Positions 61,487 to 64,000 of a stretch of 64,000 bases of DNA are shown in pieces. Position 1 is the stretch's first letter. The number at the start of each line of letters is the position of its first letter. The notes under the pieces were generated by a model, which did not search any database, had not been told where the DNA came from, and saw only the letters and a list, made by a program, of their open reading frames with translations. The stretch lies in the NCBI GenBank assembly GCA_965205995.1, contig OZ242200.1, positions 4,030,001 through 4,094,000 on the forward strand, in the 5' to 3' direction. Made by a program: the position numbers and the translations under genes. This stretch comes from MPNO01 sp965205995. Its GTDB lineage: Bacteria; Pseudomonadota; Alphaproteobacteria; MPNO01.

Positions 61487-62560
61487 ATGGCGCGAAAGGA
61501 CACAGCGGTGCTGTTGAAGAATTACTGGTATGTCGCGGCCTGGTCGGAGGATGTCGGCCGGACGCCGCTCGGCCGCGTGCTGCTCAACGAATACGTCATG
61601 CTGTTCCGTGGGCTCGACGGCGCCCCGGTGGCGCTGGAGAACCGCTGTGCGCACCGCAATTTGCCGCTTACCGAAGGCCGGTTGATCGGCGACGAGATCG
61701 AATGCGGCTATCACGGCCTGGTCTTCGGCCGCGACGGAAAATGCGTCCACGTGCCGGGGCAGGAGACGGTGCCGGGCTGGGCCAGGGTGAAATCCTATCC
61801 CGTCGTCGAGCGCGACCGCTGGGTGTTCGTCTGGATGGGCGATCCGGACGACGCCGACCCCGCTCTGGTGCCGGGCTACCACGCCCATATCGCCGATCCC
61901 GACTGGTACGCGGTCACCGGCCAGGCGCGGGTCAAGGGCGGCTACCGGCTGGTGCTCGACAATTTGCTCGACCTCTCGCACCTCACCTATGTCCATTCGT
62001 CCACCACCGGCAACCGGGCGCTCGCGGAGGACGCGACGCTGATCGTCGAGACCCGGGACGATTTCGTCCGCGTCACCCGCTGGATGGAGGGGATCGAGCC
62101 GGCGCCGGCCTTCGTCCAGTACACCGGCGACGACGGGCCGATCGACCGCTGGCAGGTCTCCAAATACATCCCGCCCTCCTATATCGACATCTGCAACGGC
62201 TCGACCGCCGCGGGCGAGGGGCTGCCGCAGGACGAGCGCCCGGCGAGCCAGGGGCGCTGGGGCTTCGTCGTCTACCACGCGCTGACGCCCGAGACCGAGA
62301 CCACCACCCACCAGTTCTACGCGGTGGCGGGCCACCGCTCGATGGTGCCCCCGCACATGGAGGCGCTGTTCACCGAGCAGATGATGGGGGTGCTGGCCGA
62401 GGACCTCGCGGTCTACGAGGCGCAGCAGCGGGCGATCGACCTCGACCCCGAGATGAACGGCGAGGACGTGAACCCGCGCGGCACCATCCCGGCCGACGAG
62501 CCCTTGCTCGGCATGCGGCGCATGATCCGCCGGCTTTACGGCGAGGAACAGCGGGTGTGA
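61487..62560 (+). CDS. Rieske [2Fe-2S] oxygenase, VanA/ring-hydroxylating or N/O-demethylase type
   Basis: A 357-residue oxygenase with a Rieske cluster motif (CAHRNLPLTEGRLIGDEIECGYHGL, split as Cys-x-His ... Cys-x2-His) and a catalytic domain. Mononuclear iron ligands are expected in NLLDLSHLTYVHSST (two His) with a later Asp. The size and layout resemble vanillate O-demethylase oxygenases. Reaction classes include aromatic hydroxylation and O- or N-demethylation. No ferredoxin reductase is adjacent. Its stop overlaps the GTG of the deaminase gene (GTGA), so their products probably act together. Confidence 0.9.
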   Translation: MARKDTAVLLKNYWYVAAWSEDVGRTPLGRVLLNEYVMLFRGLDGAPVALENRCAHRNLPLTEGRLIGDEIECGYHGLVFGRDGKCVHVPGQETVPGWARVKSYPVVERDRWVFVWMGDPDDADPALVPGYHAHIADPDWYAVTGQARVKGGYRLVLDNLLDLSHLTYVHSSTTGNRALAEDATLIVETRDDFVRVTRWMEGIEPAPAFVQYTGDDGPIDRWQVSKYIPPSYIDICNGSTAAGEGLPQDERPASQGRWGFVVYHALTPETETTTHQFYAVAGHRSMVPPHMEALFTEQMMGVLAEDLAVYEAQQRAIDLDPEMNGEDVNPRGTIPADEPLLGMRRMIRRLYGEEQRV

Positions 62561-63042
62561 CGCGGGACCTTCCCGCGCTCGACCACGAACGCTTCCTGCG
62601 CCGCGCCATCGCGGTGGCGGTAAAATCGCGGCGCGAGGGCAACCACCCCTTCGGCGCCATCCTGGTCGGGCCCGACGGCGCGGTGCTGCTGGAATCGATG
62701 AACGCCTTCGGCAGCGAGGGCGATTCCACCGGCCATGCCGAGCGCACCCTGATGACCCGGGCCTCGATCGCCTACGAGGCGGATTTCCTCGGCCGCTGCA
62801 CCCTGTATGCGAGCGCCGAGCCCTGCGCGATGTGCGCCGGCGCGGCCTATTGGGCGGGCATCGGGCGGGTGGTGCACGGGATGAGCGAGAAGGCGCTGAA
62901 GGCGCTGATCGGCCCGCACCCCGAGAACCTGACCCTCGACCTGCCCTGCCGAAAAGTGTTCGCCGCCGGCCAGCGCGAGATCGAGGTGATCGGCCCGCTG
63001 CTGGAGGCGGAATCGGCGAGGGTCCACGAGGGGTTCTGGTAG
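62557..63042 (+). CDS. Nucleoside deaminase (zinc, cytidine/guanine-deaminase-like)
   Basis: A 161-residue deaminase with HAERTLMTRAS (His-Glu), the zinc motif SAEPCAMCAGAAYW and the domain start NHPFGAILVGPDG. The end CRKVFAAGQREIEVIGPLLEAE differs from GuaD. GTG at 62557 overlaps the Rieske stop codon, giving coupled translation. The pair could act on an N-heterocycle: oxidative demethylation or hydroxylation followed by loss of ammonia. Which ring system is not visible. Confidence 0.85.
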   Translation: MTRDLPALDHERFLRRAIAVAVKSRREGNHPFGAILVGPDGAVLLESMNAFGSEGDSTGHAERTLMTRASIAYEADFLGRCTLYASAEPCAMCAGAAYWAGIGRVVHGMSEKALKALIGPHPENLTLDLPCRKVFAAGQREIEVIGPLLEAESARVHEGFW

Positions 63043-63064
63043 GGTCGCACCCTGCAACGACGTA

Positions 63065-63304
63065 TTGAATGCCGCGGAGATCGAACCTAGATTGACTGGC
63101 ATGTTGAAGCGTAAGGAAACTGCGGCGCCGATGCCGGATGTGCCCGGGCGCCCCAAGGATTGGCGCGAGCAGATCAAGGCAGACCTCGCGGCCCAGCTCG
63201 ACGCCGGAGGGACGCTGTATGGCGTTCGCTCGGACGGCGCCTATATCGCGCGGACCAAGCACGGCGACCGGGTGATCCGGCCGGCTGTCGACAAGTCCGC
63301 CTGA
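63065..63304 (+). CDS. Small protein, possible antitoxin of the zeta-type toxin
   Basis: A 79-residue protein (start at 63065, or an internal ATG at 63101). It has a basic N-terminal part and a central PKDWREQIKADLAAQLDAGGTLYG. No recognised DNA-binding fold. It lies 24 bases before a zeta-toxin-like gene and has the size of antitoxin partners, so this is the likely function by position. The family is not assigned from sequence alone. Confidence 0.5.
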   Translation: MNAAEIEPRLTGMLKRKETAAPMPDVPGRPKDWREQIKADLAAQLDAGGTLYGVRSDGAYIARTKHGDRVIRPAVDKSA

Positions 63305-63328
63305 ACCCGCCTGCCTGAGTCTCCCGCC

Positions 63329-63883
63329 GTGCCGACGCTCGTCGTTGTCGCCGGACCGAACGGGTGCGGGAAGTCGACCCTGACGCGCACCCGGTGGTTC
63401 CACGGGGTAGAGGTGATCGATCCCGACGCGATAGCCGACGCCCCCGGACCGGCGGGGCGCGAAGCGCTGAGGCGCCGGCGGACGGCGATCATGGAAGGCC
63501 GGACACTCGCGGTGGAGACCACTCTCGCCGGTTCCGGCCCTCTCCGTCTCATGGAAACGGCGAGGGGCGCCGGATACCGGATCGTGCTGCACTATGTGTG
63601 CGTCGATTCCCCCGACCAGTCGCTCGACCGCATCCGCAACCGGGTCGCTCTCGGCGGCCATGATGTTCCGGAACCGGACGTGCGGCGGCGCTTCGCGCGA
63701 TCGCTGGCGAACCTCCCTGCCGCGATTGCCCGGTCCGACCAGGTCTTGCTGTACGACAACACCGCCCCCGACTTGCCCCACCGCGAGGTCGCCATCCTGA
63801 CGGCCGATAGATGGTGGACCGCCGAAGTTCTTCCGGACTGGGCGGCTGCGGCGCTCGCAGCCGTGCCGCAGCCGCGCGGGTGA
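63329..63883 (+). CDS. Zeta-toxin-like P-loop kinase
   Basis: A 184-residue kinase. The Walker A motif is VVVAGPNGCGKSTLTR, DPDAIAD follows as in zeta toxins, VETTLAGSGPLRLM is the second conserved strip, and RIRNRVALGGHDVPEPDVRRRF carries Arg residues typical of the family. Zeta toxins phosphorylate UDP-N-acetylglucosamine; some relatives have other substrates. The start is GTG at 63329. It probably forms a toxin-antitoxin pair with the 79-residue protein encoded just upstream. Confidence 0.8.
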   Translation: MPTLVVVAGPNGCGKSTLTRTRWFHGVEVIDPDAIADAPGPAGREALRRRRTAIMEGRTLAVETTLAGSGPLRLMETARGAGYRIVLHYVCVDSPDQSLDRIRNRVALGGHDVPEPDVRRRFARSLANLPAAIARSDQVLLYDNTAPDLPHREVAILTADRWWTAEVLPDWAAAALAAVPQPRG

Positions 63884-63934
63884 ACCGGTCTCGCGGTGTC
63901 TCCGCAAACGGCAAACGGAACGAAAGGGAACCGG

Positions 63935-64000
63935 ATGAACCTGCTCGACGGACACCGCGCGGCGGTCACCGGCGGCGGCTCGGGGATCGGCCGCGCCATC
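63935..64000 (+). CDS. Short-chain dehydrogenase/reductase, 3'-truncated by the window
   Basis: Only 22 codons are visible: MNLLDGHRAAVTGGGSGIGR and two more. The TGGGSGIG loop is the SDR cofactor-binding motif. GAAAGGGA lies eight bases before the ATG. The rest of the gene is beyond the window, so no substrate can be suggested. It may be a separate unit, since the zeta-type gene ends 51 bases earlier. Confidence 0.85.
   Translation, partial: MNLLDGHRAAVTGGGSGIGRAI

Overview
The window is high-GC DNA from an alphaproteobacterium. The block at 18.9-33.3 kb has a typical alphaproteobacterial order (aroA-cmk-rpsA-sppA-ihfB-lapA-like-trpF-trpB-trpA-accD-folC-polA, with a FYDLN-type acidic protein and tRNA-Ala beside it), and the aroA product resembles class II EPSP synthases. 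A sphingomonad-like or related lineage is my best guess; this is inferred from gene content and was not tested by a search.

Region 1 (1-18.9 kb) is accessory DNA with many signs of turnover. It holds the 3' end of a large helical protein, possibly a conjugative relaxase, and a frameshifted MetE-like pseudogene. A complete oligopeptide-type ABC transporter follows, with its binding-protein gene separated from the permeases by an IS1182-type and an IS630-type element. Divergent from the transporter is a five-gene operon that reads as a gamma-butyrobetaine/carnitine to glycine betaine route: BKACE enzyme, carnitine dehydrogenase-thioesterase fusion, acyl-CoA dehydrogenase, ADP-forming CoA ligase and enoyl-CoA hydratase. 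It ends in a broken enolase-superfamily gene and about 1.2 kb of transposase remnant and palindromic repeats.

Region 2 (18.9-33.3 kb) is the core housekeeping block on the minus strand: DNA polymerase I, folate, fatty-acid, tryptophan, nucleotide and aromatic biosynthesis genes, ribosomal protein S1 and IHF-beta. Many start/stop overlaps suggest translational coupling.

Region 3 (33.3-50 kb) is mostly catabolic. A luciferase-like monooxygenase sits between two alpha/beta hydrolases. A minus-strand set follows: gamma-glutamyltransferase, metallo-beta-lactamase-fold hydrolase, LigA-like small protein and radical SAM enzyme. Next come a peroxiredoxin, a purine deaminase pair, a degenerate CobS-like membrane protein, oligopeptidase B, ispG, an amidohydrolase and an SDR.

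Region 4 (50-64 kb) includes a periplasmic serine-protease/OmpA fusion flanked by direct repeats, an EamA-LDH2-SDR operon, and a cassette of two heme-oxygenase-like proteins around a Rid-family protein that converges on a TRAP transporter. A Rieske oxygenase overlaps a nucleoside-deaminase homologue, followed by a zeta-toxin-like kinase pair and the start of another SDR. A small family of intergenic palindromic repeats is scattered here. The heme-oxygenase-like/Rid cassette and the protease-OmpA fusion are the best candidates for undescribed biology.
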